Shown: positions 46,771 through 60,766, counted from the first letter of the stretch. The stretch: 64,000 bases of DNA from Beroe forskalii (GCA_011033025.1 WFMF01000129.1:124001-188000), one strand, 5' to 3'. Notes: generated by a model not told the origin, from the sequence alone. Translations and numbers: made by a program.

Positions 46771-48697
46771 CTGCAGGGGTGGGCGAGGTTCAAGACTGTA
46801 CAGGTTTGTTCTGAATCAATCTGTCAAACAAACATTTGACACAATAATTGAGTCAATAAAGTTCGGTCAGGACGGAACCTATATTCGGCTTCAGTTCCTT
46901 GTTAGCTTTCCGTTCAGCAAGGACACATTCATTAGGCTAAAAACTGTGAAAAGCTAGGAAACAACTTGGGGAATGGAAACTTATTTCATTCTTTAACCAG
47001 TGAGAGGTAATTTAAAGTAGGGACAAGAGTTTTCAAAATGACATCACGAGTGTCGAATGGGGTGGGGGGGGGGGGGGGGTGCCGCTAGGCGCTATACAGA
47101 TAAAACCAATAAAAAGTTCTGAAACAATCTTCTGTGCGTCTGGCGTTTATAGACGCACAGCGAATTGAAATTCAAGGGCTCGACTGACGTATCCTTGACG
47201 CATCTGAATAGAACCGGCTTGGTCACGTGACCCAAAAGTTGAACTGAACAGGGCACAAACTGAGACACCTTCTCACCTACAGACTTGAGGCGTTCAGTAC
47301 ACGCAACAAGGTGGTGACGCTCTGTCGGGTTTAATATATATTTTTAGGAAGACTTTCAGTCTCCACTTTCAGAAAACGGTGGAATTCATAATTCGAAGGA
47401 TTCAACAAAATACTAAAGAACTCATTTCATGTCTCGGAAATATATTACGTTGATTCAGTATGAGTGACTTAAAAGTGACTGTAAGAGCGATTTCTCATAT
47501 TCAGCTCTTCATGGTATAACCAACTTCCTGGTAGCGATTCATGGCGTTCATAGTCACGTCTCAACGACCCTTTGTCAAGATCAGTAAAAGGGACAGTTAT
47601 AAAGTCAACCGGTTACAAAGAATGGCTCTGAGCGGTTGAGGTGTTTTGTCATTGACTTGCCGGGCAAGTATTGAAATGAACGACGATAATCACATAATTT
47701 TCGAAAGCTTCTGATTGGTCAGTTGGTGTATTGGTATCTTAATCTATCTCGGGATCGAAAGATCCTGGGGTTCGATTCACAGCCGTTCCCACTGAGCTAC
47801 GGGTGAAAGATATCCAGGTATCTCAAGCCTATGACTATGGCCACACGGTTCAATCAACCTAAGTCTATGCAGACCCCTCAAAATATGAGTAGAAACTGTA
47901 GAAGCATTCGGTATAAAGTACACAAGTCACAAAATATGTGTGATTATTAGACACATCAATAATTAAAACGTCACTACCCTATGATCTCAATGTCAATGAA
48001 TGATACCTAGCTACTGGCAAATGGATGAGGATGGACTGGCAACTGGATGTCAGATTTTGAAGATCTGATAAATACAAAATAATATCAAACAAAAATGTGC
48101 AGCCCTTATTTTCGTACGTGTGAGTAAAATGTGAACACTGATAATGGATAACATGGAGGACCTTAATGTGTAAAGTCTCACAGTATCTCAGAGCTCTATT
48201 GTGTGGAAAGTGCGGCTACCGAGGAGGGGGAACAATGCACCATCACACGGGAAATAAACGAGAATGAATTAGACCACTCCGAAATGTATTGAGAAAAATC
48301 GAGTAATCAGTTATACGTGATTGATTTTAAACAGCTCTTGAGTAATCAAAAAGTAGTTTTTGATCAAATTAGTGAATAAATTTCTTTAATCATCGCAGCA
48401 CGTCCAATAATTTAGTAACTTGAGAGCATTATAATCAAGTAAACAGTGAATGTTCCATTCTCCGAGGAATTATCTTATTGGCGTTTATTTAGCTGGCCTT
48501 TTCATCAACCGGCCCTATGGACAATAATCAAATCATTTTTGAACCATTTTAACCGGCCTCTTGGACAAAAATTTATTTCTATTGGTTGTCGGATCAAGGA
48601 TTAATGCTCTAAAATGACCATTCAAATTGCATCAAAAGGCCCAAATCCCAATCTAATATGATGATTTAGGTCATTATTGTGTAATGTAATGGCGTTG
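46771..48697. other. Upstream region of the GPCR, no exon resolved
   Basis: The missing first exon and promoter of the minus-strand GPCR should lie here or further up, but I could not place them. A poly-G run is at 47060-47079. Confidence 0.45.
47708..47790. repeat. tRNA-like degenerate sequence, possible SINE head
   Basis: Contains ggtcagttggtgtattggta, like a tRNA D-arm, and ggggttcgattc, like a B box, about 45 bp apart. The opposite strand has cccgtagctcagtggg, an A-box-like match. Stems do not pair well enough for a functional tRNA. Most likely a tRNA-derived SINE remnant. Confidence 0.3.
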
Positions 48698-48840
48698 AGG
48701 AACGGACATTTCATCTCACGACACTTCATCTCAGACACTTTATCTCGCAATATGTCAGCTCTATGCAAGGTAAGGGTCTGGGTTAGAGTTAGGGTTTGGG
48801 TTAGGGTTATGGTTAGGGTCAGGACAGGGAGATGAAGTGG
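48698..48840. mobile_element. MITE with internal telomere-like repeats, copy 1
   Basis: Starts gaacggacatttcatctcac, then a core of degenerate GGGTTA/GGGTTAGGG repeats, then ggtcaggacagggagatgaa, where it breaks off without the second terminal repeat. Confidence 0.6.
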
Positions 48841-49242
48841 ACAAAAATCTCCAAGTCGTTTTTGTCCTTAAGGGCCAGTTTAAAAAGGACAATAAGGTAC
48901 ACCAGCCAACTTGAGAAGCTGCGATACCAACTATTTAAATTTCTGGTCACTCTACAAGAACAAAGAAAGTTTGCGAGACATTTATAGGCTGAGGCATAAG
49001 ATAAGAACGTGAAAAGTTGGAAATGCATAGTTTCCCGTCGACACTATGTGAGTATACAGAAAGTTCCGGCTAGTCTCCCATATATCTCGAGAGCATCCAT
49101 TATCTATTTATCTATGACAATGACGTCACTCGAAAAATATAGTTAGGCGCAACTAGCACTTTAAGGGTTAGAGTCGCGCGACTTGGATATTTGGGAATGA
49201 TTCTCATAACTCGAAATCGGGAAGTCACCATGGCCCCAAGAG

Positions 49243-49383
49243 GGGGAACGGACATTTTATCTCACGATACCTCATCTCAGGATCTGGGTTATGCTTAGGG
49301 TTAGGGTTAGGGTTATGTTAGGGTCAGGACAGGGAGAAGAAGTGTCCAGAGATGAAATGTCGTGAGATGAGATGTCGCCCAAC
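49243..49383. mobile_element. MITE with internal telomere-like repeats, copy 2 (complete)
   Basis: Ends are imperfect inverted repeats (ggggaacggacattttatct and agatgagatgtcgcccaac). The core is ttagggttagggttagggtt, then ggtcaggacaggga. Flanked by 9-bp direct repeats ccccaagag at 49234-49242 and 49384-49392, which look like a target-site duplication. Confidence 0.72.
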
Positions 49384-50107
49384 CCCCAAGAGTACGTTCG
49401 CTTTGAACTTGAAAATGAAATTTCCTACAATCCCTCACTTAAATATCGAGACCGATTCTCCACACGTACTTTCCCGGAATCAGACTTCCGAGTCAAGAAA
49501 CTTTCTAGTTAATGCTTTAATGCGTGAAAATATTCAAATATGATTTGAATAGTTGAATATTTGCGTGCATTTTCCATAGTTTGCATGCATTGTATTGACT
49601 GTTTCGGATTGGTTGGTGAGTTTAACTTTTTGAGATTTGGTAAATAGCTTCCAAGTGGAAGCCGTCTCATATTATCATTACTTCAGCATCAGAAGGGGAG
49701 GGGTTTTCAAATACTGACGCAGGAGGGAGGGCTTTAGTGACGTCAGCAAAAAATTCCAGATTTTCACCCTGAATTGAAATTACATGTACCTAACCTGCTT
49801 TTGAGCTATTTCTTCCTTATTTCCTTGGAACTGTTAAAAGCTTAAAAGGTACAAAACGAAAGACCGAAAATGCACCTTTTTAGATATTCTCTTATTAAGG
49901 ATTTCGCAAGAAAGCGGTAGGGACTAGGGAGGTTGACCAATGAGTAATGACAACAGATGATGACAGAGGGGAGGGAGGGGGTCCCAAAATGGTCATAGAG
50001 ATGGTGACGCAATATGTAATGGCTTCCAATATGAGTAACAAAGTAACGACAGACGAGGCTGTAATTTGCATCTCAGACTGAGGGTACTGGGAAAGGCAGT
50101 GAGTCGG

Positions 50108-50268
50108 GTGGGCGACATCTCATCTCACGACATTTAATCTCAGGACACTTCGTCTCCCTGTCCTGACATTAACCATAACCTTAACCCTGACCCAAACCCA
50201 GACCCTTACCTTTGCGTAGAGCCGACATATTGCGAGATAAAGTGTCGTGAGATGAAATGTCCGTTCCC
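50108..50268. mobile_element. MITE with internal telomere-like repeats, copy 3 (inverted)
   Basis: The same element in reverse: gggcgacatctcatctcacg, then cctgtcctgacattaaccat, cctaaccctgac-like core and gatgaaatgtccgttcccc. Both terminal repeats are present. Confidence 0.65.
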
Positions 50269-52492
50269 CAGTAAGCCTAATGCGTGATGCATCGAACATA
50301 AAACCCTTGGGAATCTGAAGGCAGAGCCCCCAGAATGTTTTGGGTAGTTTTAGTTCCTTTGAGCAATAAAAATGAACAAAAAGAACATGTAATAGATGAT
50401 AATTTGCACGAAGAAGATAAAGATAATTTTGAAAAAAATTCACTGAAAATGTAGCCCCCAACGACGTTGCCCTTCAAGTTTCAAATGGCATTTGCTAATC
50501 CTCTTCAGTTGATTGCGCGTCTTTGGATGACTAGTGAAATCAAGGAATGACAGGTTACCATCTGCCATCTGGCCAAAGCGGTTTAATCATGTCTCAAAAT
50601 ACACGATTTACCGACCAAACTCTGATGATCGAATAATTATTAATTGTCCTGTTAACCGGTAAATGCTGCCGCAATAACTGAATAACATAATATTATTTGG
50701 TTCAAATTTCACAAAAAGTGTTTTGGTGCAAAGTGTTTTGTTTTCGATCGCACAATGTCGCCCTCCTTGATTACGATGTCTGGTCCGGGTGGAATTCTGC
50801 ACTTTTCAATTCGATTTGAATGACCAACTCACAATTATAATACGATAATCACAATGTGCATGGTAAGCCTAGGGCTAGAACCAATACAGTGTATTCATTT
50901 TACCGTTCCAAGTGTATACAAAGGTTTTACAAAGTTATCGAAATGAAAACATTTAACACAAATGACTTAATGAGATTATAAAACCGGGATCAGGCCTCCT
51001 AATATAACAAGGTTACAGATACACGGTATATTGGTTCAGGGTGCTACATTACCCCTTAGAATGCCACACCTGGACTGGCGGCTCTACTTCGTGACGTCAT
51101 TACCAGGGCTCAGGAGGGTGAACTAATGAGGTAGCACCGCCTACTCACAGCGGGGGTGGATTATAGAGGGGTGCCGGATGATTCCCGTGATCGAATTAGC
51201 CCTGCAGTCTGCAACAGCTACGCCCTAAAAGGGCATTGTGTGTAGTGTTTCATTGTGCAGAGTTTTTGCGCAGCATGAGTTGTAAGGCTTTGAAAACCTA
51301 GATCTAGGCTTTGTGTAATAGTCGGAGGGTTTAACTTTAGGATGTAGGACCATAACGGTTTACTATTTATTTATTGACACATACTCATTCCTTATTTAGT
51401 GACACAAAAGTGTTCTGTTTCGCTTTTTGTTAACAAACAATGGTAATTAGATATTTATTAAGCAGTCCGTTTCATTTGGTGGGTGGATGCTATTAAATTT
51501 TAGAAATTCATAAATTCGTGCTTGATTTTGATTCGAGGTTGACAGATGACAATTAAAATTTAAACTTCTTCCTACTTCCTACGACCTTCTGAGCTGCTAT
51601 ACTTGTAGTGTCTCCATAAGTTTTGCGATGATCTCTTCGACATTCTGTTATTGCAAATGGTGTCATTCCGGTCCATGCATCCCTTAACAAGCAACCTTTT
51701 TACCCCTCTTAGCCACACCTTTTAAGTTTCTAGCAATCCAATTAAGCCCTGTTTGCTCCCTCATTTTGCTATTAACATTGTACTACTTTTCGTCACGTTT
51801 CACTCCTACTCGCTTCCTTTCAACGCCTGTTTGCTACCTAAAGTCCTGTAATTTTTCTGGCTACACTACTAGTTTTATTCATGAAGTGTGTCCTATTCTA
51901 GCATAAATACAGTATAAAAAACTCCAAAATTTTTGATAAATATTGTAGTGCAATAAATTATTCAATAATAATAACTTGGAAAATTTCTTTGAAAAACCCA
52001 TGTCCAATGTTACGGCACGCGTTGTAGATTTTTGTAAATAATTTCTAGTAGGTGAATTAAAATGCTCCGACTGTATATTATTGACCGCCGTCCGCCAGTC
52101 TTTACTAACTTCAGATTTGTATTTCTAACTGAGAAAATTCTTTAAATTTAAATTGATTAGTTGATGCCGGGATTGTCATATAACCTAATTTTACGGTATA
52201 CCATCAAACCATACCATCAAAAGGTACGGAGCAAAAACAACAACACTGGTAAAGTTCTTAAATACCATCTCAAATGTCGTCAGAAGGACATGAAAATAAT
52301 TATAGGCTATGATAACTAGAGCCATATATTTGAGCGTGTGCGCGTGCGTGTCTCTTGGTGCGTTGGTTGCTGCACTTGTACGGTATATTTACCAATATAC
52401 GTCGTATAATTAGCAGGTGTGTACGCCTAATTCTGAAATCCACTGAGGAATATGTGAATATACCACTCGGCAGGAGGAATATATCCTGTGTA

Positions 52493-52516
52493 CTGTCTGT
52501 CTGTCTGTCTGTCTGT
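52493..52516. repeat. (CTGT)n microsatellite
   Basis: Six uninterrupted ctgt units. Confidence 0.9.
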
Positions 52517-55375
52517 AATCGCTGTCTGCTGTCTGCAGAGGGAGTGACTGCTGGATATCCTGCACACGATATACCTTACCAGACAGATTTGTGAGAGTAC
52601 TATTCTAGGGATCGGAAATTAGGAGGTTCAAAAAGATGGGGATTTTTAAATATTATCCATGCTATCGTGTCATTATGACGTCATAAATTGAAATTTCGCG
52701 GGGTGCGTAAAATCCCCAAATTTCGTTCCACGTATATCCCGTAAGGTATTTCGTAATTTTTGCAACATATGCCCTGTAATTTGAGTGATACAAATTGTGT
52801 CTGGTAAGGTTTATATTTATGCTGATATCTTATATACTTTTTGTTGCTGTGCTGTATTTAAAACGTTCTATTTTCTTGTTTTGAATAGGATCTGGCTACT
52901 ATATATTCATCACTGATCCCAAAATTGGGGGAAATTTCTGAAAATTTATAGTTGCCATTTTTTCAAGACTTTCGTGAATTTTGCCAGGCCCAACGGGCCT
53001 GCTTTTCGTTATTTTAAAATCGCATTTTCTGTTTCTTTTTACGTCACGCCCCAAGGCAACGTGCGCGCAGAGGACAAAGTCCACGTGCAGATTAAAAGCG
53101 CGCGTGTTCATTTCTGTTTAAACTTTAATGCTGTTTTCATGTCGTTGCTGATAACTTTAGATCTTATTGGAATTTATTTATGTGGTAAAAAGTATTCAAT
53201 CAATTTGAGTAGTTGAAATCAGCAAAGGAGGTGCTGCGTAGTAGAACCGAGTGAGCTGTGTATTTGCAGCCCAACCGGTCTGCTTGTATACGTATAATGT
53301 ATTTCAATCAGGAAGGAAAGCCTCGAAAAGAAGTAAAATAAATCAAGCCGTCCAGAATGATGCTTCAAAAACTAAGTAAGTGCCCGACAACAAGAGGATA
53401 AAGCTTTCATAAATGGAATCCTTAAAGTTTTGAAAAACAAATTTTATTTATAGGTTTGAAACCTGAAAAGAACCCAGACATAACCTATTACATTACCTAA
53501 TGTATTACCTATTCCATAACCTATTTAGGTAATAGGCAGACTGTAAAAGACGTTAAATGCATGACTTAAGAAATATGCGACATTTCTGTAATGGTATAGA
53601 GGCTACTTTTAACTTATGTTATGTCAAAATCTGCGAAAATACAATAATTAACGGGATGAAAACATGAACAATGGGGAAAAGTGCACGGGAATATCGATTG
53701 CGCATGCTTTCATATCTGTTGGATGCTGTTTTTGAGTACGTTGCTCCGGAACCTTTGATCCGATTGAAATTTTCTGATGCGGTAAAAGGCATTCAATTTG
53801 ACGTGGATTATTTAAAATTTAGTGTTTAAAACTTTAGGTGTTCAAAATTTAAGGTGCTTTTTGTTACAAAAATCTGAGCACTTGCGGCCGTTTTAACCTT
53901 TGCGGCCGTTTTAATCGTTGTGTTCTTTCTCATATCAAAGGTTTTAGAGTAAAGAACGACAAAACTGCCGCGGACCAACACAACCAAATACTTTTTGATT
54001 TTGGTAAAAATAAGCTCATAAAGTATGAGCGTTTCGGTTTTAAAGCTTATGAAATTTAACACTGGCACGCGGAGCTTTAAGATTAACTACTAAACTATAA
54101 TAAGAACAGTAACTATAATAAGGAAATCAAGTAAATTTATTGATTTGTAAAATATTAGCGACAATTTCAGGGATTGCGTCAAAGGGTTAATGGAATAACA
54201 GGCTTAAACAGGAATTCAATTTAACAGTTGAGATGGTTCAGCGTGACAACCTTAACTTGACAACCTATTAACACTTCAATTTGTTTGTCAACTACTCGGC
54301 AAGGGGGGGGGGGGTTGATCGGCATATTTTTTTGCTTTTTTTGCTTCTTTGTACTTTTTCAAAAAGTACCTGCTAAATCAACAAAAAACCAAAACAAAAT
54401 CATTCACATTTTTTCGTTATAATTGAGGCAATAAATGGTAATACACCGTTTTAAATGATTGCGTTCATGAAAAAGAGACCAGAACTGTAATGAATGAAGC
54501 CTGTTTTGAACGAAAGGCGCACATATTTGACATTTGGAGGAAGGTCAAGTGTCAACACTTATATTTTCCCTTTTTGTTTTTTTCAAAACATAAAGTGCTC
54601 ACCCCTCAATATATTTTTGAAACACGATTTTTTGATAGGAGTTGAACTAAATAATATGTAGTATTTGATTTAAAAAAAAAAAAAACAAAAAACAACAAGG
54701 CTCTTACTCTCCCGTGCCAAATAGAGGGGGGGTCGAAATACGCGTCCTTCATTATAAGTGGATGAGCAAACTCTCTGCAAACAGGTGGGTCTTAAATTAA
54801 ACGGGTAGTTAAACATTCATCCCCAAATCACATGATTTGAATAAAAACTAGAAAATAAATTTATTTGATAAAGGAGCACTTGATAATCTATAAAGGCGTC
54901 CAATCCGGACGAAGGTCGTCAGACCCGATTGGAGGGAAATACTGTTTTATGGCTCGCTCTTGGCTGAAGCCTGAAGAAAAAACTAGAATCCCGATATAGG
55001 CGGGGTATAATGCAGAAGTCAGAAAAAGCAAGACTTAGCCAAATAGGGTCGGGTGATAATAAAATTGACTAACACATGGATGATCGTGTGTGTCAAACTC
55101 GGCTGACGCCTCGTGTGATAATTTTCGATAACACATTCGTTAGTTAATTGCTCCCAGACCCCTGCTGTTAAACCATCTATAACTTCCATTAAGATTATTA
55201 ATCAAAACTGTCTTTCATTTTAAATTGACAATAATATGAAAGTGATCCTGAGTCTAACTCACTTCAGAAAATCTGGCTTATTGGGCTTCTGCAAAAATAC
55301 AAATAACTATGCTGCCCCCCCCCCCCCCGGCAATAATAGGACTTTAAATTAATAACATAATATTTCCCATCTAGA

Positions 55376-55915
55376 ACTTACTCTTCAGATTTCCCATGGC
55401 GCTTTCTAGAAGTCAGTAGAACTAAAGAGTTATCGGAGCATTTAATAACCAATCGCCAGGCGTATCAAGTGAATATTCGAACTTCTGATCATCCTAAAAG
55501 GTCTCAACGATTTTCCATGTCACAAAAAGCTTAAATACTCTGAATAAACTTTATAAAATTTACTGCACAGATTTCCCATGGCTTTTTCTAGAAATGCAGT
55601 AGAACTAAAGAGTTATCGGAGCATTTTAATAACCAATCGTCAGGCGTATCAAGTGAATATTCGAACTTCTGATCATCCTAAAAGGTCCCAACGATTTTCC
55701 ACGACACAAAAAAAGCTTAAATACTCTGAATAAACATTATAAAATTTACTCCACAGATTTCCCGTTTTTCTAGAAATGCAGTAGAACTACGGAGTTATCG
55801 GAGCATTTTAATAACCAATCGTCAGGCGTATCAAGTGAATATTTGAACTCTTGATCATCCTAAGAGGTCCCAACGATTTTCCACGACACAAAAAAAGCTT
55901 AAACGTTCGGAATAT
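55376..55915. repeat. Three tandem copies of a 182-bp unit
   Basis: Each copy begins near cagatttcccatggcktttt and includes ttatcggagcattttaataa, caggcgtatcaagtgaatat and aacgattttccacgacacaa. Copies start near 55388, 55569 and 55754 and are over 90% alike by eye. The third is slightly shortened at its start. Confidence 0.88.
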
Positions 55916-56252
55916 ATTTCGTGGCTGTTCAGTGGTTAGCATATATTAAATACAGGGTAGCCGGTAGGTTATGAAGTAACTTAACCACTATGATAGCTAC
56001 GAGTTACATGGTGTGAAAAGTTTCAATCCTACTATTTGAAATGAAGTGGATAACGTAATGGAAATTCATAATCCTGTTGATTTAGGAGAATTGGCTTCCA
56101 AAATCTACTATAATTCAGTAATGTTTTAACTTCAATTTTAACTTCAATGTTTTAACTCCAACTAAACGACGTTGCACACCGAAAGCCACAAAATGTGTCA
56201 CATTACGTAATGTTTCAAATCTACTAATTGAGTAATGTTACAATTCTTTCAG

Positions 56253-59200
56253 TGGTATCCGCAGCGATTTACACGGTCCTCACACAACTTGTACAAGCCG
56301 AGAAGTCATGCTTTGACTTGGACATCTCCGAGCTCTGTGCCAAGGTAAGAAAATAATAATCAAAAAGCTTGATTAAAAACTTTTACCTAAAAATTCTTTT
56401 TATAGCTGATGATAAGGCAATCAAAGGACAAATTAAAAACTGAAAAATTAGTGAAAAAGGAGTAGAGAATAATGGAATTATTGGATAGTAGGATCCGAGC
56501 TCCAAGGTCATTTGTATATTTCCATGCACCCAAAAAGAAATCCAAAACTAAACACTGATAAGTAACTTGACCATTTGGACGGATGGAACCCGGGAGTATC
56601 ATGGAAGAAGCTGCACATATTTCAACAAATGAAAAGCCAGACAACAAGTCATAACCGGCGCTGTTTACTATCTCATATCATACTTGACAGTTAACGCTCT
56701 CTTATAGTGTACTAGGTCTACACCAAAAATATAGGAACTATGGGATAATAAGAAATTTACAATATCCGACACTATACCTTGTCTATTTCTAATTGAAACG
56801 GAATAGCACCACACCAATAGCAGCCCATCATTATCCTGTCATCAGTTGATGCAAAACCAGGCTTTCCAACCAATACACTGTTGACGGTTAGCACTGTTAT
56901 TTGACAGATCTACTCGTAAAACCGTGTCTTATTAAAAACACCAATACAGCAATACAGCAATAAACTGATCCCAATCTTAGTCAAACCCTCCTTTCATCCC
57001 TTGTTCCTTCTTTACACCCCTCATGAAACGCTACTCACGCCGAAACTACCCATTCCAAACAAGTTGTTTGATACAACCCTAATTTCTAATTCCGATTCTT
57101 GGTGCGTAAAGACTAGGGAGCAAGAATGCTTCTACCCATTCCAAACAACCCTAATTCCGATTCTTGGTGCGTAAAGAGCAAGAATTCTTCTAGATGAGTG
57201 TTGCTGGTAGAGAAAAAGTTTGAACTCATCACTGATTTGGTTCGGTATATTGCACTTGCAGCAACAATATAATGTCCATCTCAAGGCGTGAAAGTCATTG
57301 AGAGATTGAAATAGTGCATTTCTTCGCGTATCGGTATACCTACAGGGGGGGGGGGAGTGGACACCTTTAGTTCGACCGTCAGTTACCTGTAACTATAATA
57401 GACATCGCCATCTACTTTAAAGTATCTGTAACGGAGACATTTCGAACTGCAGTGTGCGCGTCTTTTGTTTGCGCTGCGTACAGCCATGTTATTTACAATA
57501 CCCATCGCTTTAATGCGAGGAATAACCACATTTATCTGCAGAGAGCAGAGTGCTCGAGGAATAACCCCACTTATCTGCAGAGAGCAGAGTGCTCGGAGCA
57601 GATAGTGGACTACGACTCATTATGTCGGGCCTACCGCAGGAGGGGTGGAAGTACAGTTGAGACGATAGAGCGAGACAGACAAATAGTATCTTATCTCGGT
57701 AAGTGATCACGTAGTATCATTATTCCATATATGGTTTAATCTGGGAGATTGAAAACTAACTTAGTAGATGAAGCGCTGTATGTTCAGGGTCATAGTAACA
57801 TATACATCAGAATTAAATAAAAGAAAATTAAAAAAAGAAAAAAAACGAACACCAATTCATCATCAGCAAGGGAAAGAGACGGCATACAAAACTAAAAAAG
57901 AAGAGTTAAAATACAATTTTCACAAACCGCCCGTCTAATTAAGAACACGTCTACTTGACGTGCTGGTGCAGGCTATCCTAACAATATCTAGGAGGATAAG
58001 ATTGTGCGAAGCACTTGACAACCGATATGACGTCATCATCAGGTCTTGAAGTACCTTGTTAATGACGTCATCATCAGGTCTTGAAGTAGATTGTTAATGA
58101 CGTATTGGTCGTAGAGCTGCTCATTTCGCCTGGATGTCGGAACAACTCATGATGTACGTAGGCGCGTTGGAATACATATCACCCGCACACGGGTGATTTA
58201 AGGTTCTAGGTCATTTGGCCTAACTGAACATTTGGCTTAACGCCTAAAACTCAAACAATTTTAAATTTATCTCTCTCCCCTGACCCAAACCAGTATTAGA
58301 TTTAATGTCCAGTTAGGCTAAATGACCAAATACCGTGATTTAACACCGTAGGAAGTGTCGTGTGCGCATAGCCGTGACATAAGCACTATTAATCGGCATT
58401 CGGCATGGGTACCAACAAATTAAGTAGGTATCATGTAAGAAGAACAAAGGGAAAACTCAAGATTATGGAAAACAAGACACACAGAGTAGGTGCAGGACGA
58501 GACGATAAACACGGACACACATGATATAATTTGTACGTATCAAGTAACAATTTAAGAGGCAGTTTCAATGTAACTGAACAAGCGTTGAGTGTTGAAGGAA
58601 GATATCTGCAGTTACAATAGTATGGCCGAGAGGATACTTTTATTTAGAAAAACGAATGGAGTACTGAAAGTCGAATCACGCTTAAAACGGGAACCTGTTT
58701 TTGAGTGTAACGTTTTGATGGTTTCAGGCATGTTTTAAAATAACATATTTTCAGCAGGATCAAATAGCGGTACAGCTTCTGCAAACACTTCCTGTATCCG
58801 TCCCGAATTCTTTGGAATTGACTCGAATAACTCAAATAGTCAAATCAAGTTTTAAAATTAAAAAAACCTGTTATAAGTAAAGGATAAGCACGATGAAAAG
58901 CGATTCGATGCTGGTTCGAAAGGAGGAATTATGACATAATAAAATATGTAAATACAGTGAAATGCAACGCTAAGAGTTCATAACCCCTTCTGTTTCTGAA
59001 ACCATTGTCTGAGGAAGCATACCCATGCATATATATGCGAGATAACTGCTGGGTACCTCATGGGGCTTTTCTAATGCCGTGGTAAGGGTGGCGGAAGAAA
59101 CTCAAAGAACATGAATGTAATAAATAAATGAGCTATAATTATTTAGACTTGATTCTTTGATTGTTCAGGAGGATTTTAAAAGTATGTTGCTGAGTTATTA

Positions 59201-60766
59201 ACCCACACTTGTCTTGAGCATTCTTTGAGTATAACAAGCAGAAAGTGTTACTTCATACGCCGCTCCGCCCCCATGACAGCTCAGCCACCAAGCCAACCAA
59301 GCCTAAAATTACACCACTCACTTCCTACTTTTCAACAGTATAATCTATCCATTTGAGGGAAAGTTGAGAGAAGCACGAGGCAATAGTGAACCAAGACATA
59401 TTAAGACAAAGCTATTAACTATTAAGACAAAGGTATAATTTGCTCAACATATTCCAGTACTCTTGTGGAAAACAAAAAGACCGGGAATTCATCACTGATC
59501 GTTATTCGGAACTAAACTTCTGAGTCTGAAACAATCGATCGTTAAGTAGAGCTGATATTATGAACATCCTAATATCTTCTAAAGAGACATACTCTAAAGC
59601 AAAAGTATTTAAAGTTACACCAGGCAATCATGAAGTGAGGTACTTATCTATGGTCGTATGCAAGTAATTTATTACCAATTTCATTGACCAAGACCAACAG
59701 CCGACCAGAGAAGAAATTTGCTAGTGACAACCGTATTTTATCAATATACCACAGCACAGAAGTGCTGCAATATAATCAACCATAATGGAAATTGTAAATA
59801 TATTTTAGTCGGTTAAAAATATAGTTGGAATTTATATTATAGTCGTAAAATGTAAGTCACAGAAGCCGGTCTAGACATATGCTCGGCATAAATTATAGTC
59901 AACATAAGGTACATATATATCATGCTCACCAGCCAACTTATGCTAGTGTCATACTCGAAAGAATGGAATATATATGCACAAGAATTCACAATATTGGATT
60001 CCAAGAAAATGGATCGAGACAACATAAGAGTTTTTGGCGGGTATGGTCATTATTGCAGGTAATTAAAGCAGCCCATTCTTTGATCAACGGCGTAGTTCTG
60101 GCAATAAAGTTATAAAGATGGAAATATTCCCCAAGTAATGTACTCCCCCCTCAAACCACCTGCCATCTCAGATGCGAGTGTTCCTAAGATCCTGCATTTG
60201 ACGGCTAACCAGACAGTAGCTCCCGGAGAAGAGTTCAGGATAGAATGCATTGCGGAGGGCGCCCCTTCACCCCACGTGGAGATAACTTATCAGGAGGAGG
60301 CTGACACTTCGTCGGTAATTATCACGTAAATTGGTATCTATTTTAATCTCAAAACGACAGTGCAGAGTGCTGTTATTTGACCAGTTCATATCTGTGTAAT
60401 GTGTTACAATCAGGTAGGATATGACATTTGTTGTCATTATCCGAATTAATGATGACAAACCGCTAATATTGACCGTGTGCAGCAACGTTTGACTTAACAT
60501 TCAAACATACAAACGGGATTCCACGGTTCTTGAAAAAACAGGCCGTGATTTTCAGGTCATCACACTGCAACATCCAGATCATCACATTGCCCCACCACCA
60601 CAGGTAGAAACTTCTAACTCGGTGGACATAGTAAGGAGCGTGATACAGAGCAACATGGTGCAGCCTTATGCAGTGTACGAGGACCAGGGCTGGTTCCGGT
60701 GTGTCGCTAAGAACTCCCAGGGCTACGTCTTCAGGGACACCTACCTCACTGTCGCATCAGCAAATG
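56253..60766 (+). CDS. Secreted or surface protein with an I-set Ig domain, four exons seen, partial
   Basis: Exons: 56253-56344, 57581-57698, 60172-60314 and 60556-60766; all phases agree. Exon 1 gives VSAAIYTVLTQLVQAEKSCF, whose hydrophobic part could be the end of a signal peptide. Exons 1-2 form a small cysteine-bearing module (SCFD...ELCAKRAECSEQ...LCRAY) followed by a basic RRRGGSTVETIERDR. Exons 3-4 encode one Ig domain: FRIECIAEGAPSPHVEITY with the first Cys and GAPSP turn, then EDQGWFRCVAKNSQGY with the second Cys and the D-x-G-x-x-x-C motif (Trp-Phe replacing the usual x-Tyr), ending TYLTVASANG. I-set domains mediate adhesion or receptor binding. The start and all exons beyond 60766 are outside what I can resolve; the following intron is a tandem array that leaves the window. 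Confidence 0.78.
57518..57595 (+). repeat. Two 39-bp copies spanning a 3' splice site
   Basis: aggaataaccncayttatctgcag|agagcagagtgctcg occurs twice in tandem. Each copy has intron end, AG and the first 15 bases of the exon. The inner copy supplies the acceptor at 57580. Using the outer one would add 13 residues, RAECSRNNPTYLQ, in frame and without a stop. Confidence 0.85.
57699..60171 (+). other. Intron of the Ig gene
   Basis: A+T-rich. It contains a 34-bp duplication carrying TGACGTCA (tgacgtcatcatcaggtctt, 58028-58100). No additional exon was recognised, though small cysteine-rich exons could be missed. Confidence 0.5.

Larger units (their letters stand above)
50269..56252. other. Long region without a supported gene
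   Basis: A+T-rich sequence in which no frame shows coherent exon structure on either strand. It contains a (CTGT)n run, homopolymer G and A runs (54302, 54670, 55313) and a triplicated 182-bp block. Small GC-rich patches near 53040-53110 have no conserved-looking peptide. Unseen small exons are possible. Confidence 0.45.

Noticed and set aside
47708-47790. Functional tRNA gene
   Set aside because: A- and B-box-like stretches exist but acceptor and anticodon stems do not pair. Kept only as a possible SINE remnant.
48780-48830. Chromosome end (telomere)
   Set aside because: The TTAGGG-like repeats are short, degenerate, internal to a MITE and present in both orientations.
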